Shown piece after piece: positions 25,327 through 34,383 of a DNA stretch of 64,000 nt. The notes beneath the pieces are model-generated. The model worked only from the letters and a program-made list of their open reading frames with translations, ran no database searches and was not told the origin of the DNA. The DNA lies in contig NZ_BMIL01000010.1 of assembly GCF_014642175.1 (NCBI RefSeq), positions 98,022 through 162,021 of the forward strand, written 5' to 3'. This DNA comes from Pedobacter quisquiliarum (GTDB taxonomy: Bacteria; Bacteroidota; Bacteroidia; Sphingobacteriales; Sphingobacteriaceae). The translations under genes and the position numbers were made by a program. Numbering within the stretch: position 1 is the stretch's first letter; each line of letters opens with the position of its first letter.

Positions 25327-28300
25327 TTATTTTTTAATTAACAAAATTTGTAATTCAACGTCATCTATCACCGTTTTGTTTCCTTCTACCAGGTTATCTG
25401 CTAATATAATATCATCTGCAAGAATTTCTGAACAAATGTATTCCTTATTTTGCATCAGGGCAGTTGCAATCAGTTCATGCTGCTGTACTTGCACGGTGAT
25501 TCTGTCAGTAACTTCGAATCCAAGTTCCTTGCGCAGGTTCTGTATCCGGTTGATCAGCTCTCTGGATAAACCTTCAAGTTTAAGCTCCGGTGTGATGGTT
25601 ACGTCTAAAGCAACGGTCAGGTTACCCATGTTCGATACCTGCCATCCCGGGATGTCTTCAGCGATGATTTCAAGGTCGCTGCTAGAGATCAGAAACGTGT
25701 GATCCTGAACATTGATTTCGATTTCACCTTTGGTTTCCAGGATGTTAATGCTTTCCTGATCCAGGTTGGTAATCGCTTCCGCAACTTGTTTCATGCTCTT
25801 TCCAACCTTAGGGCCCAGGGCCTTAAAGTTTGGTTTGATCTTTTTGGTGATGAAACCTACGGTATCGGTGATGTACTCAATGTCTTTGATGTTGGTTTCA
25901 GAAAGGATTAAGTCTTTCACCAGGTCTACACGTCCGGCAAGTTGCTGATCCAGTACTGGGATCAGGATTTTCGCCAACGGCTGACGCACATTGATGGCCG
26001 ATTTCTTTCTCAAGCCCAGTACCATCGAAGAGATGTTCTGTGCAAGCTCCATGCGGGCATTCAGTTCCAGGTCGATCAAAGACGTATCCGCAGCTTTCCA
26101 GAAGGTTAGGTGCACGGATTGTGCCGGCTGTTCTTCTGAAACGGTAAGGTTCTGATACAACCAGTCTGCAAAGAAAGGCGCTATTGGCGACATCATTTGT
26201 GCAATGCTGGTTAAGCAGGTATAAAGCGTCTCATAGGCTGCTTTTTTATCTGCAGTCATTTCGCCTTTCCAAAAGCGGCGGCGCGATAAACGGATGTACC
26301 AGTTGCTCAGGTGCTCATCCACGAAGGTCTGTATTGCTCTGGCAGCCCTTGTCGGCTCGTAAGTATTGAAGCTCTCATCTACTTCGGCAAGAAGCGTTTG
26401 TAGTAGCGACAATATCCAGCGATCCAGCTCACTGCGTTCTGCAACAGGCGTTTGATTGTCTTTATCCAGTACAAACTTGTCAATGTTCGCATATAATGCG
26501 AAGAAAGAGTAGGTGTTGTAAAGGGTTCCGAAAAACTTACGACGAACCTCATCAAGGCCGTCCATGTTAAATTTAAGGTTGTCCCAAGGGGATGCATTGC
26601 TGATCATGTACCAGCGGGTGGCATCAGCACTGTAGGTAGAGATGGTGCTAAATGGATCGATACCATTGCCAAGGCGTTTGGACATCTTGTTTCCATTTTT
26701 ATCTAACACCAATCCGTTAGATACGACGTTCTTGAAGGCTACACCAGGGTTGCCTACGCGTTCGTTGATGGCTTTGATCTCGTCACTGCTTTCGCTTAAC
26801 ATCACCGCTATGGCATGTAGGGTAAAGAACCAGCCGCGGGTTTGATCCACACCCTCTGCGATGAAATCTGCAGGGTAGGCGTTTTCAAATTCAGCTTTAT
26901 GCTCAAACGGGAAGTGCCACTGTGCGTAAGGCATCGCACCGCTGTCGAACCATACGTCGATCAGGTCGGTTTCACGCTTCATCTTACGACCAGTAGGGGA
27001 AACCAGGATTACATCATCCACATAAGGGCGGTGCATGTCCTTCAGTTCAAAGGCTGCATCCATAAATCCGGCTTCAACGGACTTGCGAATTTCTGCATTA
27101 AGCTCAGCAATAGAGCCGATGCAAAGTTCTTCCTGTCCATCTTCTGTGCGCCAGATTGGAAGCGGTGTACCCCAATACCTGGAGCGTGACAGGTTCCAGT
27201 CGACCAGGTTTTCCAACCAGTTTCCGAAACGGCCTGTTCCAGTTGCTTCAGGTTTCCAGTTGATGCCTTTATTCAGTTCAACAAGCTTGTCTTTAACTGC
27301 TGTGGTTTTGATGAACCAACTATCCAACGGATAATATAAAACTGGCTTATCAGTTCTCCAGCAATGCGGATAGCTGTGTTCGTATTTTTTAACGTCAAAT
27401 GCTTTGTTGTCTTCCTTCAGCTTGATGGCTAGCAAGACGTCCGTAGATTTGAAATCTGGCGCCTGACGTTCTTCGTCACTGTAGAATTCTTCTTTTACAT
27501 AGCGACCAGCGAAGTCTGTTACTTCGTCAACAAACTTACCTTGCTTGTCTACAAGTGGCAGTTCATTTCCAAAGGCATCTTTAATCATCACCGCAGGAAC
27601 TCCACTTTCTTTAGCAACCCGGAAATCGTCTGCACCGAATGCAGAAGCGATGTGCACGATACCTGTACCGTCTTCGGTGGTTACATAGTCTGCAGGGATC
27701 ACGCGGAATGCATTTGCTTTCAGCGCATCGGAGGTTACGTAATCCAGGAGTTGGTGATAGCGAAGGCCAACCAGTTCTTTACCTGTAAATTCTGCTGCGA
27801 TGGTCCATGGGATCAGCTTGTCGCCGCCCTTGTACGCATCAGAAGCTAAGTCTTGAGCATCTTTCTTGAAGTGTTTGCCCACAAGATCTTTCGCTACAAT
27901 TACGCTTACCGGCAGGTAGGTGTAAGGGTTGAAGGTTTTAACCTTCACGTAGCTGATCTTTTCGCCCACGGCCAGCGCACCATTTGAAGGTAAGGTCCAT
28001 GGGGTTGTTGTCCAGGCGATAATAGCCGTCTCTTCGGTTCCATCTTCAAAAAGCACCGGCATCAGCGGGTGCTCCTGATCTTTTTTCAGGAAGAACTGTG
28101 CAGTGATGGATGTATCCTTCAGCATCTTGTAGGTGCCTGGCTGGTTAAGCTCATGTGAGCTCAGTCCGGTACCTGCAGCTGGTGAGTACGGTTGTATGGT
28201 GTACCCTTTGTAGATCAGGCCTTTCTCGTAGAAAGACTTCAGGATCCACCAAAGGGATTCGATATATTCGTTTTGGTAAGTGATATATGGGTTTTCAAGG

Positions 28301-28725
28301 TCTACCCAGTAGCCCATCTTTTCAGTCAGGTCATTCCATACATCGGTGTATTTCATAACCTCTTCCTTACAGGCAGCATTGTATTCCTCTACGGTGATTT
28401 TCTTACCAATATCTTCCTTGGTGATGCCAAGTTTCTTTTCTACAGCAAGCTCTATTGGCAGACCATGGGTATCCCATCCGCCTTTGCGTTTTACCTGAAA
28501 TCCTTTGAGGGTTTTGTAGCGACAGAAAATGTCTTTAATTGCACGGCCCATGACGTGGTGTATGCCCGGCATACCGTTGGCCGAAGGAGGACCTTCAAAA
28601 AAAGTAAATGGCTGTGTCTCGGGCCGGGTTGAAATGCTTTTTTCAAAGATTTGTTCCTTCTTCCAAAACGCCAGTATTTCTTCTCCTATTTTAGCTAGTT
28701 CTAGTTGTTTAAATTCCCTATACAT
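25327..28725 (-). CDS. ileS: Isoleucyl-tRNA synthetase (IleS2-like, GxHH signature)
   Basis: Class I synthetase charging tRNA-Ile, 1132 residues against about 940 in E. coli, the long eukaryote-like form. The first signature reads PSANGMPGIHHVMGR: residues 54-57 are GIHH where most class I enzymes have HxGH. The second signature is the normal NKMSKRLGNG. A CP1 editing domain (TTPWTLPSNGALAVG, EDGTGIVHIASAFGADDF) and a long C-terminal tRNA-binding part are present. ATG 28725 is preferred to the TTG one codon upstream. A -7 element lies about 31 nt upstream. Confidence 0.96.
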   Translation of the reverse strand: MYREFKQLELAKIGEEILAFWKKEQIFEKSISTRPETQPFTFFEGPPSANGMPGIHHVMGRAIKDIFCRYKTLKGFQVKRKGGWDTHGLPIELAVEKKLGITKEDIGKKITVEEYNAACKEEVMKYTDVWNDLTEKMGYWVDLENPYITYQNEYIESLWWILKSFYEKGLIYKGYTIQPYSPAAGTGLSSHELNQPGTYKMLKDTSITAQFFLKKDQEHPLMPVLFEDGTEETAIIAWTTTPWTLPSNGALAVGEKISYVKVKTFNPYTYLPVSVIVAKDLVGKHFKKDAQDLASDAYKGGDKLIPWTIAAEFTGKELVGLRYHQLLDYVTSDALKANAFRVIPADYVTTEDGTGIVHIASAFGADDFRVAKESGVPAVMIKDAFGNELPLVDKQGKFVDEVTDFAGRYVKEEFYSDEERQAPDFKSTDVLLAIKLKEDNKAFDVKKYEHSYPHCWRTDKPVLYYPLDSWFIKTTAVKDKLVELNKGINWKPEATGTGRFGNWLENLVDWNLSRSRYWGTPLPIWRTEDGQEELCIGSIAELNAEIRKSVEAGFMDAAFELKDMHRPYVDDVILVSPTGRKMKRETDLIDVWFDSGAMPYAQWHFPFEHKAEFENAYPADFIAEGVDQTRGWFFTLHAIAVMLSESSDEIKAINERVGNPGVAFKNVVSNGLVLDKNGNKMSKRLGNGIDPFSTISTYSADATRWYMISNASPWDNLKFNMDGLDEVRRKFFGTLYNTYSFFALYANIDKFVLDKDNQTPVAERSELDRWILSLLQTLLAEVDESFNTYEPTRAARAIQTFVDEHLSNWYIRLSRRRFWKGEMTADKKAAYETLYTCLTSIAQMMSPIAPFFADWLYQNLTVSEEQPAQSVHLTFWKAADTSLIDLELNARMELAQNISSMVLGLRKKSAINVRQPLAKILIPVLDQQLAGRVDLVKDLILSETNIKDIEYITDTVGFITKKIKPNFKALGPKVGKSMKQVAEAITNLDQESINILETKGEIEINVQDHTFLISSSDLEIIAEDIPGWQVSNMGNLTVALDVTITPELKLEGLSRELINRIQNLRKELGFEVTDRITVQVQQHELIATALMQNKEYICSEILADDIILADNLVEGNKTVIDDVELQILLIKK

Positions 28726-28755
28726 CAATCCAGTATCTCCAAAAAATTAAGTGTG

Positions 28756-28763
28756 CAAAGTTA
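28756..28763 (-). promoter_or_regulatory. Promoter -7 element for ileS
   Basis: On the minus strand this reads TAACTTTG, an exact TAnnTTTG match about 30 nt before the ileS ATG. No long leader or T-box is possible here. Confidence 0.55.
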
Positions 28764-28877
28764 AGCTTTTGTATTTAAAAACGGTATCCCCAGCGTTAAA
28801 TATCGAGCATATTACGCCTTGGATTGATTTTTGTGTAATATGGTTAAGATTAATCCATAAATAATATCTATTTCATT

Positions 28878-29153
28878 ATGATTAAAGTTCTCAAACTCCA
28901 GAAAGGTGTGATCGCGATTATACTTGGTATAATCGGAGTGGTTGTGTACATGCTTCTTAGAGAACAAAATGAAGAAGTTTCCATGTACTTCCTTGAGGCT
29001 TCAGGCGTGTTCCTGATTGCCGGCGCATTGATGTTTCTCTATCCGATTTTGTTTGCAAAGAAAGACAGTGATGGATGCGTACAACTAAATCCGGAAATCG
29101 ATCCAGACGCACCGGATCCAGACGCCCAGCCGCTGGAAGAAAGTCGCCCGTGA
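28878..29153 (+). CDS. Small two-helix membrane protein with acidic tail
   Basis: 91 residues. Two membrane helices (about 10-28 and 42-62), a short loop between them and a polar tail rich in Asp and Pro (EIDPDAPDPDAQP). Begins MIKVLKLQKGVIAIIL. No recognised family. Monocistronic in a 0.5 kb gap between ileS and a lipoprotein gene. Confidence 0.65.
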   Translation: MIKVLKLQKGVIAIILGIIGVVVYMLLREQNEEVSMYFLEASGVFLIAGALMFLYPILFAKKDSDGCVQLNPEIDPDAPDPDAQPLEESRP

Positions 29154-29263
29154 AAAAGTGAGAAAAAACACAATTAAAATACCCGGTTTTTTATCAATAT
29201 CCTGATCATTAGCAGATTGGTGTGGTATTGGGCCTAACTTGCGCAATATTAAGCAACATCTCT

Positions 29264-30703
29264 ATGAACTTAAATTTGAAAACGAGCCTTTTGTTGGCTT
29301 TGTTGTGTGTTTCTGTGTTATTTTCCTGTAAGAAAGACCAGGATGAATATGTTCCAGGTCCTGAAAAACAGGCTTTAGTGCTGAGCGGTGAAATCACCCA
29401 GCCAACCACCCTGACCCCCGATAATGAATACATCTTGAAGGGTCGTGTTTATGTAAAAGGCAATGTTAAGTTGACCATCGTTGCCGGAACGACCATTACG
29501 GTTGAACCTGCAGAGAAAATGGAAGACAAAGGTGCGCTAATCATTACGCGTGGCTCAAAGCTTGACGTGAATGGTACGGTAGACCGTCCTGTTGTATTTA
29601 CTTCAGCGGCAGCGACTAAAGCGCCTGGCGACTGGGTAGGTGTAATTGTATTGGGTAAAGCGGCAACCAATGGCGATGGTGGTGTTATGCATGTTGCGGG
29701 TATGCCTGAAACCTTAGATACTGAATTTGGTGGTGTTGATGAAGGTGATAACTCCGGTACCATCAAATATCTGCGTCTTGAATACACCGGGGCGCTGAAC
29801 CCTGCAAACGAAGAGGAGTGGGCTATTGACTACGCTAGCGGCATGATGCTTGGCGGTGTTGGTAACGGTACCATCCTTGAAAATGTAATGGTGAAACACT
29901 CCAAAGATGATGGTTTCCAGTTTGTTGGCGGTAATGTTAACGCTAAATACCTGATTTCTTATGATAACGGTGATGATAACTTCGATTTCGACCGCGGTTA
30001 TACCGGAAAACTACAATTCATCATTTCTTACAGACCATCTGCTTCAAAAGTTGGTATCCGTGCAAATGGTGTAGAAAGCTTAAATGAAAAAGATGCCCTT
30101 CCAGGTATCGTTCCTTATACACACCCCGTGATTTCGAACATGACCATCGTGGGCCCACAAGGAGATCAACCTGAAGGTGACCAGAGTCAGGGTGTATACA
30201 TCCGTAAGAACACCAGATTTACCATTCAGAACTCTATTATCGCTGGTTACACTTATGGTGGACTGATGCTTTGTCCTAAAACGAAACCTTACCTGGTGGG
30301 TGATTGGAATGAAGATAATTCGGAGTTCAGATACAACCTGGTTAATGCAGATAAACAAGGATGGGCATTCAACTATGATGACGGACCTTCCGGCGTGAAG
30401 ATTAACCCTGATGCAGATGTTGCAAAATGGGCTACAGAAACTGGTAGTAAGACAACCAAGAACAGAGCAAACAATAACGAGTTACTTACGGACATCGCAG
30501 GTTTCATGTTTAATGGTTTATATCAGACTGGTACGGCACCAGATTTCAGACCTCAGGTTGGCTCGCCAGCACTTAAGGGTGTTAACTTCAGCAGTAATGG
30601 TGTCAACAAGGTCATGGATAGCATGATGAAAGTTGCTTACCGTGGCGCACTTGGTTCAACAGACTCCTGGGCAAATACAGGTAGCTGGGCAAACTGGGAT
30701 TAA
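29264..30703 (+). CDS. Surface lipoprotein with parallel beta-helix repeats
   Basis: 479 residues. The N-terminus LLLALLCVSVLFSCKKDQDEY is a lipoprotein signal with Cys in FSCK and an acidic +2 region of the kind used for surface export in Bacteroidota. The body has short beta-rich repeats typical of a right-handed beta-helix (VKLTIVAGTTITVEP, GALIITRGSKLDVNG, GTILENVMVKHSKDDGFQFVGG). Start moved 42 nt downstream of the longest frame so that the signal peptide is at the N-terminus. No enzyme motif is seen. Confidence 0.75.
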   Translation: MNLNLKTSLLLALLCVSVLFSCKKDQDEYVPGPEKQALVLSGEITQPTTLTPDNEYILKGRVYVKGNVKLTIVAGTTITVEPAEKMEDKGALIITRGSKLDVNGTVDRPVVFTSAAATKAPGDWVGVIVLGKAATNGDGGVMHVAGMPETLDTEFGGVDEGDNSGTIKYLRLEYTGALNPANEEEWAIDYASGMMLGGVGNGTILENVMVKHSKDDGFQFVGGNVNAKYLISYDNGDDNFDFDRGYTGKLQFIISYRPSASKVGIRANGVESLNEKDALPGIVPYTHPVISNMTIVGPQGDQPEGDQSQGVYIRKNTRFTIQNSIIAGYTYGGLMLCPKTKPYLVGDWNEDNSEFRYNLVNADKQGWAFNYDDGPSGVKINPDADVAKWATETGSKTTKNRANNNELLTDIAGFMFNGLYQTGTAPDFRPQVGSPALKGVNFSSNGVNKVMDSMMKVAYRGALGSTDSWANTGSWANWD

Positions 30704-30856
30704 TGCGTAAAAATACTGAGTTAGAGGTATTTGTACTTAAAATGAAGCTTTGAATACATTCTGGTAAACATTTTTCGGTGTTTGATGGTACTGTGTAATG
30801 AAAACATAATCACTTGTATACTAACAAACTAATTTTAACCGAAAACCTAGAAAACA

Positions 30857-31210
30857 ATGAAATTCAAAGCCTTAATGACTCTTGCATTTACCGGGATGGT
30901 CTTTGCAGCATGTAGCTCAAACAACAACGGTGAAGGTGGTGATTCAACATCAATGGATACATCCATGATGGACACTACAATGACCGACACAAGCATGATG
31001 GATACTTCAAATACGGGCACAATGGGCTCTGGTGGTGCATCAGGAACAGGAACAAGCACTAGTGGATCTAGCAGTGGCGCAACTGGCGCTGGTACTGGTG
31101 GCACTGGAACAACCGGAACAGGTACAGGCACCGGATCAGGTACTGGCAGTGGAACCTCTACTGGTGGAACAACCGGCGGATCTGGAACAACAACCCCTCC
31201 AGCTCAATAA
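30857..31210 (+). CDS. Low-complexity Ser/Thr/Gly-rich lipoprotein
   Basis: 117 residues. A lipobox signal (GMVFAACSS, Cys near residue 20) is followed by a repetitive Met/Asp/Ser/Thr segment (several SMMDT-like units, about 32-54) and then a Gly/Thr/Ser-rich stretch to the end, finishing TTTPPAQ. It looks intrinsically disordered. Function unknown; possibly a surface or periplasmic spacer. A strong terminator follows. Confidence 0.7.
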   Translation: MKFKALMTLAFTGMVFAACSSNNNGEGGDSTSMDTSMMDTTMTDTSMMDTSNTGTMGSGGASGTGTSTSGSSSGATGAGTGGTGTTGTGTGTGSGTGSGTSTGGTTGGSGTTTPPAQ

Positions 31211-31228
31211 CCCTTTACAGCTATACAT

Positions 31229-31260
31229 AAAAAAGCCTGCGCAGTTGCGCAGGCTTTTTT
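31229..31260. terminator. Bidirectional terminator
   Basis: A 14-bp perfect stem (31229-31242 with 31247-31260) including its A and T flanks, loop AGTT. Lies between the low-complexity lipoprotein and the convergent P-type ATPase. Confidence 0.93.
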
Positions 31261-31282
31261 ATGTAATAACCTTTCGAATGAT

Positions 31283-33217
31283 CTAGATCTTGTAATTCTG
31301 GATGCGAACCGCATTCAGGATGGCCAGTAAGGCAACGCCGACATCTGCAATTACGGCTTCCCAAAGGGTGGCTACGCCACCGGCACCCAGCAGGAGCACC
31401 AAGATCTTAACGCCCATGGCAAGGCAGATATTCTGCCATACGATGTTCCTTGTAATGCGGCCGATCCGGATTAAGCCGGGAATCTTAGAGGGCTGGTCAT
31501 TCTGGATCACGATATCTGCCGTTTCAATCGCAGCATCGCTGCCCAGCCCACCCATGGCAATTCCGGCATCTGCGAGCGCAATTACAGGTGCATCATTAAT
31601 GCCGTCACCAACAAAAGCAATGGTTTTACCCGCAGCTTTTAGGTTCGTCAGGTGTTCAACCTTGTGTTCAGGCAATAAATCCGGTGCATATTGTTTAATC
31701 CCCAGCTGATCGGCTACGCTTTTAACCACACTCGCCTTATCTCCACTAAGCATCACCACTTCGATGCCAGCTTTTTGCAGCGCCTGTACCGCGGCTTTCG
31801 CATCGGGTTTAAGTGCATCCGCAATGACCAGATGACCTTCGTAAACACCATCAATGGCAACGGTCACCACCGTCTCTGCAATATCGACCAGGCCAGTGTC
31901 GAACTGGATGCCTTGCCTTTCAAGTAAGCGCGTGTTACCGACAAGCACAGATTTCCCATTAACGGTAGCCTTTAGGCCTAAGCCAGGGATTTCAGTGACA
32001 TCGGTTGCAGAAAATGAATAGTCAGGTTTAGGTATTTCAACCTTCGGTTTTGGACTGTTGATGATATGTTCCGCGTACCTTGTTATGGCTGTCGAAATTG
32101 GGTGCGTGGATTTGCTTTCTACGGCTGCTACATACTGGAGAAAGGTTCTTTCATCCAGCTGGTTCGTCTTAACGGTTTGCACCTCAAATACACCCTTGGT
32201 CAATGTTCCGGTTTTATCCATCACGACGGTGTTCACTTTCGTCATGACGTCCAGGAAGTTGGCACCTTTAAAAAGAACCCCATTCTTGGAGGCCAGGCCA
32301 ATGCCACCGAAGTAGCCCAGTGGAATGGAAACCACTAGAGCGCAGGGGCAACTGATCACCAGAAAAACCAATCCCCGGTACAGCCAGTCTCTGAATACAT
32401 ATTCCTCTACGATGAAATAGGGCAGCACCACCACGATAAGCGCCAGCATGAAGACAATGGGGGTATAAACAGCTGCAAAGCGGGAAATAAAAAGCTGTGT
32501 TTTGGATTTTCTGCTGGTTGCATCCTGCACTATTTGCAGGATCTTGCTGAGCTTGGTGTCTTTGAATAAGGACTTCACCTGTACCTGAATAACCTGGTTC
32601 AGGTTGATCATGCCCGCATAAACGGGTTCACCTTTGCGTTTGTTGTCGGGTTTAGCTTCCCCGGTCAATGCTGCGGTATTTAACGTCGCCTGTTCACTTA
32701 GCAGCAGCCCATCTAAAGCAACCCGCTCACCGGCTTTAACCTGGATTTTTTCATCCAGGAGCACCTCGCGTGTGTTTACCGATTCTATCTTGCCGTTGCG
32801 CAGTACATCTACACGGTCGGGCCGGATGTCCAGCAGTGCCTTGATGTTCCGTTTGGCTTTATCTACAGCGGCATCCTGGAACCACTCGCCTATGGCGTAG
32901 AACACCATTACGGCCAGGCCTTCACTATATGCGCCTATGGTAAAAGCACCAATGGTGGCTACGCTCATCAGTACAACTTCATTGAAGAAGTCCAGTCTTG
33001 AAGCTTTCCGAAAAGCAAGCGCGAATACCGGATAGCCTGCCAGGAGTAGTGCGAATCCGTAGATCAGCAAGCTTGGCCAGGTGCCGATATGGACTTTAAA
33101 GCCGAGCTCCAACACCTGCATTACCACAAGCGCGAGTAGTGACACAAGGAGGGGCCAATGCCTTAGCCAGGTATCACCCTTTGTTGAATGTCTATGGTTA
33201 TGTGTTCGGTCGCTCAT
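31283..33217 (-). CDS. Heavy-metal P-type ATPase (Zn/Cd/Pb type, P1B-2)
   Basis: Metal-exporting ATPase, 644 residues. Phosphorylation motif DKTGT (D334), metal-site motif CPC (residues 290-292), actuator TGEA and hinge GDGINDAP are all visible. The last helices carry a Lys (MGVKILVLLLG) and an Asp (IADVGVALLA), the set found in Zn/Cd/Pb pumps. No N-terminal heavy-metal-associated domain; instead there is a short His-containing tail (DRTHNHRHS). Metal specificity is inference from these residues. Confidence 0.9.
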   Translation of the reverse strand: MSDRTHNHRHSTKGDTWLRHWPLLVSLLALVVMQVLELGFKVHIGTWPSLLIYGFALLLAGYPVFALAFRKASRLDFFNEVVLMSVATIGAFTIGAYSEGLAVMVFYAIGEWFQDAAVDKAKRNIKALLDIRPDRVDVLRNGKIESVNTREVLLDEKIQVKAGERVALDGLLLSEQATLNTAALTGEAKPDNKRKGEPVYAGMINLNQVIQVQVKSLFKDTKLSKILQIVQDATSRKSKTQLFISRFAAVYTPIVFMLALIVVVLPYFIVEEYVFRDWLYRGLVFLVISCPCALVVSIPLGYFGGIGLASKNGVLFKGANFLDVMTKVNTVVMDKTGTLTKGVFEVQTVKTNQLDERTFLQYVAAVESKSTHPISTAITRYAEHIINSPKPKVEIPKPDYSFSATDVTEIPGLGLKATVNGKSVLVGNTRLLERQGIQFDTGLVDIAETVVTVAIDGVYEGHLVIADALKPDAKAAVQALQKAGIEVVMLSGDKASVVKSVADQLGIKQYAPDLLPEHKVEHLTNLKAAGKTIAFVGDGINDAPVIALADAGIAMGGLGSDAAIETADIVIQNDQPSKIPGLIRIGRITRNIVWQNICLAMGVKILVLLLGAGGVATLWEAVIADVGVALLAILNAVRIQNYKI

Positions 33218-33302
33218 TTAAATATTACTTATGTGGTGGATTCATTGGTGAATATCAAACTTGTCACCAGCAGCAAGGATAGATAGGCTTAAATTACGAA
33301 TA

Positions 33303-33969
33303 CTAATTGCCATTCCCGGCAATCATCTCATCTGCGCCCGTGCCAGCAAAGATCATGGGAGTGGAAAGGACCATTGCCCCTGCACTGGTGCCACCTACCA
33401 CTAATCTCTCGTAGATGTAACGATGTTTAAGCAAAAACAAAAAGCCAGTACCTCCGTAAATGGATGTTAATTTCAATTGGTCCCCGCCAGCAAAAAAAAC
33501 GGCATCTGCACCTTTCACACGAGCCTCCACTTCTTTCGCATCCACATCTTCTCGATGATTATGGTGGATATGATTTACCCTGCAGGGGATATGTTTTTCA
33601 AACAGCGCTTTGTATTCCTCATAGGTTTGCTTCACATCATCGATGATTATGGTGGATATGATTTACCCTGCAGGGGATATGTTTTTCAAACAGCGCTTTG
33701 TATTCCTCATAGGTTTGCTTCACATCAACCGATCCTGCTGTTGTAACGAGCTCGATTACGGGGTTTTCCTTCTCTAAGAGTTTAGTGTATTCCTTCATAA
33801 CAGAGTCACGGTCTTCGCCACCACCGATAATCATTAAAATACCTGTCGGAATGGGACAATCATTCTTTTGCTGATACTGTGTTAGTTCGTCAATTTCCAT
33901 ATCTAAATTCTTCAAGCTTTGTTTAAGAATAAGCTTCTTTCTAGCCAATATTGTTTTCGACAAATGCAC
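33303..33969 (-). pseudogene. Broken cyanophycinase-like (peptidase S51) gene
   Basis: Two fragments of one gene. The upstream part (33969 to 33637) has MIIGGGEDRD, typical of cyanophycinase, and ends at a stop created inside a duplication. The rest continues in another frame (33303-33635) with ADAVFFAGGDQ and the Ser elbow VVGGTSAGAMVLS. An exact 88-bp tandem duplication (33552-33727) shifts the frame by one. Removing one copy restores a continuous frame of about 192 residues. Even then the protein stops soon after AGNGN, well short of the roughly 270-290 residues usual in the family, and lacks the region that normally supplies the catalytic His. Probably non-functional. Confidence 0.8.
33552..33727. 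repeat. Exact 88-bp tandem duplication
   Basis: Copy 1 is 33552-33639 and copy 2 is 33640-33727; every base I compared is identical, and the bases just outside differ. 88 is not a multiple of three, so it frameshifts the S51 gene it lies in. Perfect identity suggests a recent event, or an assembly artefact. Confidence 0.92.
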
Positions 33970-34383
33970 AATACGTAGATATTGGGCTACTTTGTAGGTA
34001 GTTCATGTAACCCGCAGCTATAAACATAACATGGACTTGTCGGGTCAGGCTTCAATAGATAATTGTTACTTGAAAATAGAATGCACTACAATTGTTTTAG
34101 TAGAAATTGCGCTTACCTGTGTTATACACGTAGAAATACTGATGCTTAGAAGTAAATCTACTTTAAGTGTTTACTGGAGGGTTTTGTAGATTTGTGCGTT
34201 AATTTTTAAGCAATAGCGCTAATATCCTTAACGCTTGGTCTTGAATGTTGAGAGGAGCTATGTGACAAACAAAGACTCAGCGTTCCCATGCCATGAACAT
34301 ATAACTTGGTGGTATCGCATTATTAACAAAAATTAGAGGTAGCTTACGAAAGCAACAGTACTTACTATAAATATAAACAGCAA
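33970..34383. other. 414-bp gap without a supported gene
   Basis: No convincing gene. Apart from a possible -7 element at 34187-34194 I see no clear hairpin, repeat or RNA. The stretch may be the leader and control region of the response regulator gene, or debris linked to the broken S51 gene. Confidence 0.5.
34187..34194 (+). promoter_or_regulatory. Possible promoter -7 element upstream of the response regulator
   Basis: TAGATTTG matches TAnnTTTG. It would give the regulator gene a leader of about 190 nt. No clear -33 element, so low certainty. Confidence 0.35.

Noticed and set aside
33552..33727. CRISPR-like or mobile repeat
   Set aside because: Two directly adjacent copies without spacers, inside one gene; it is a simple tandem duplication.
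34031..34189. 52-residue ORF in the gap before the response regulator
   Set aside because: No domain or membrane signal, no ribosome site, no terminator on its strand; looks like chance.
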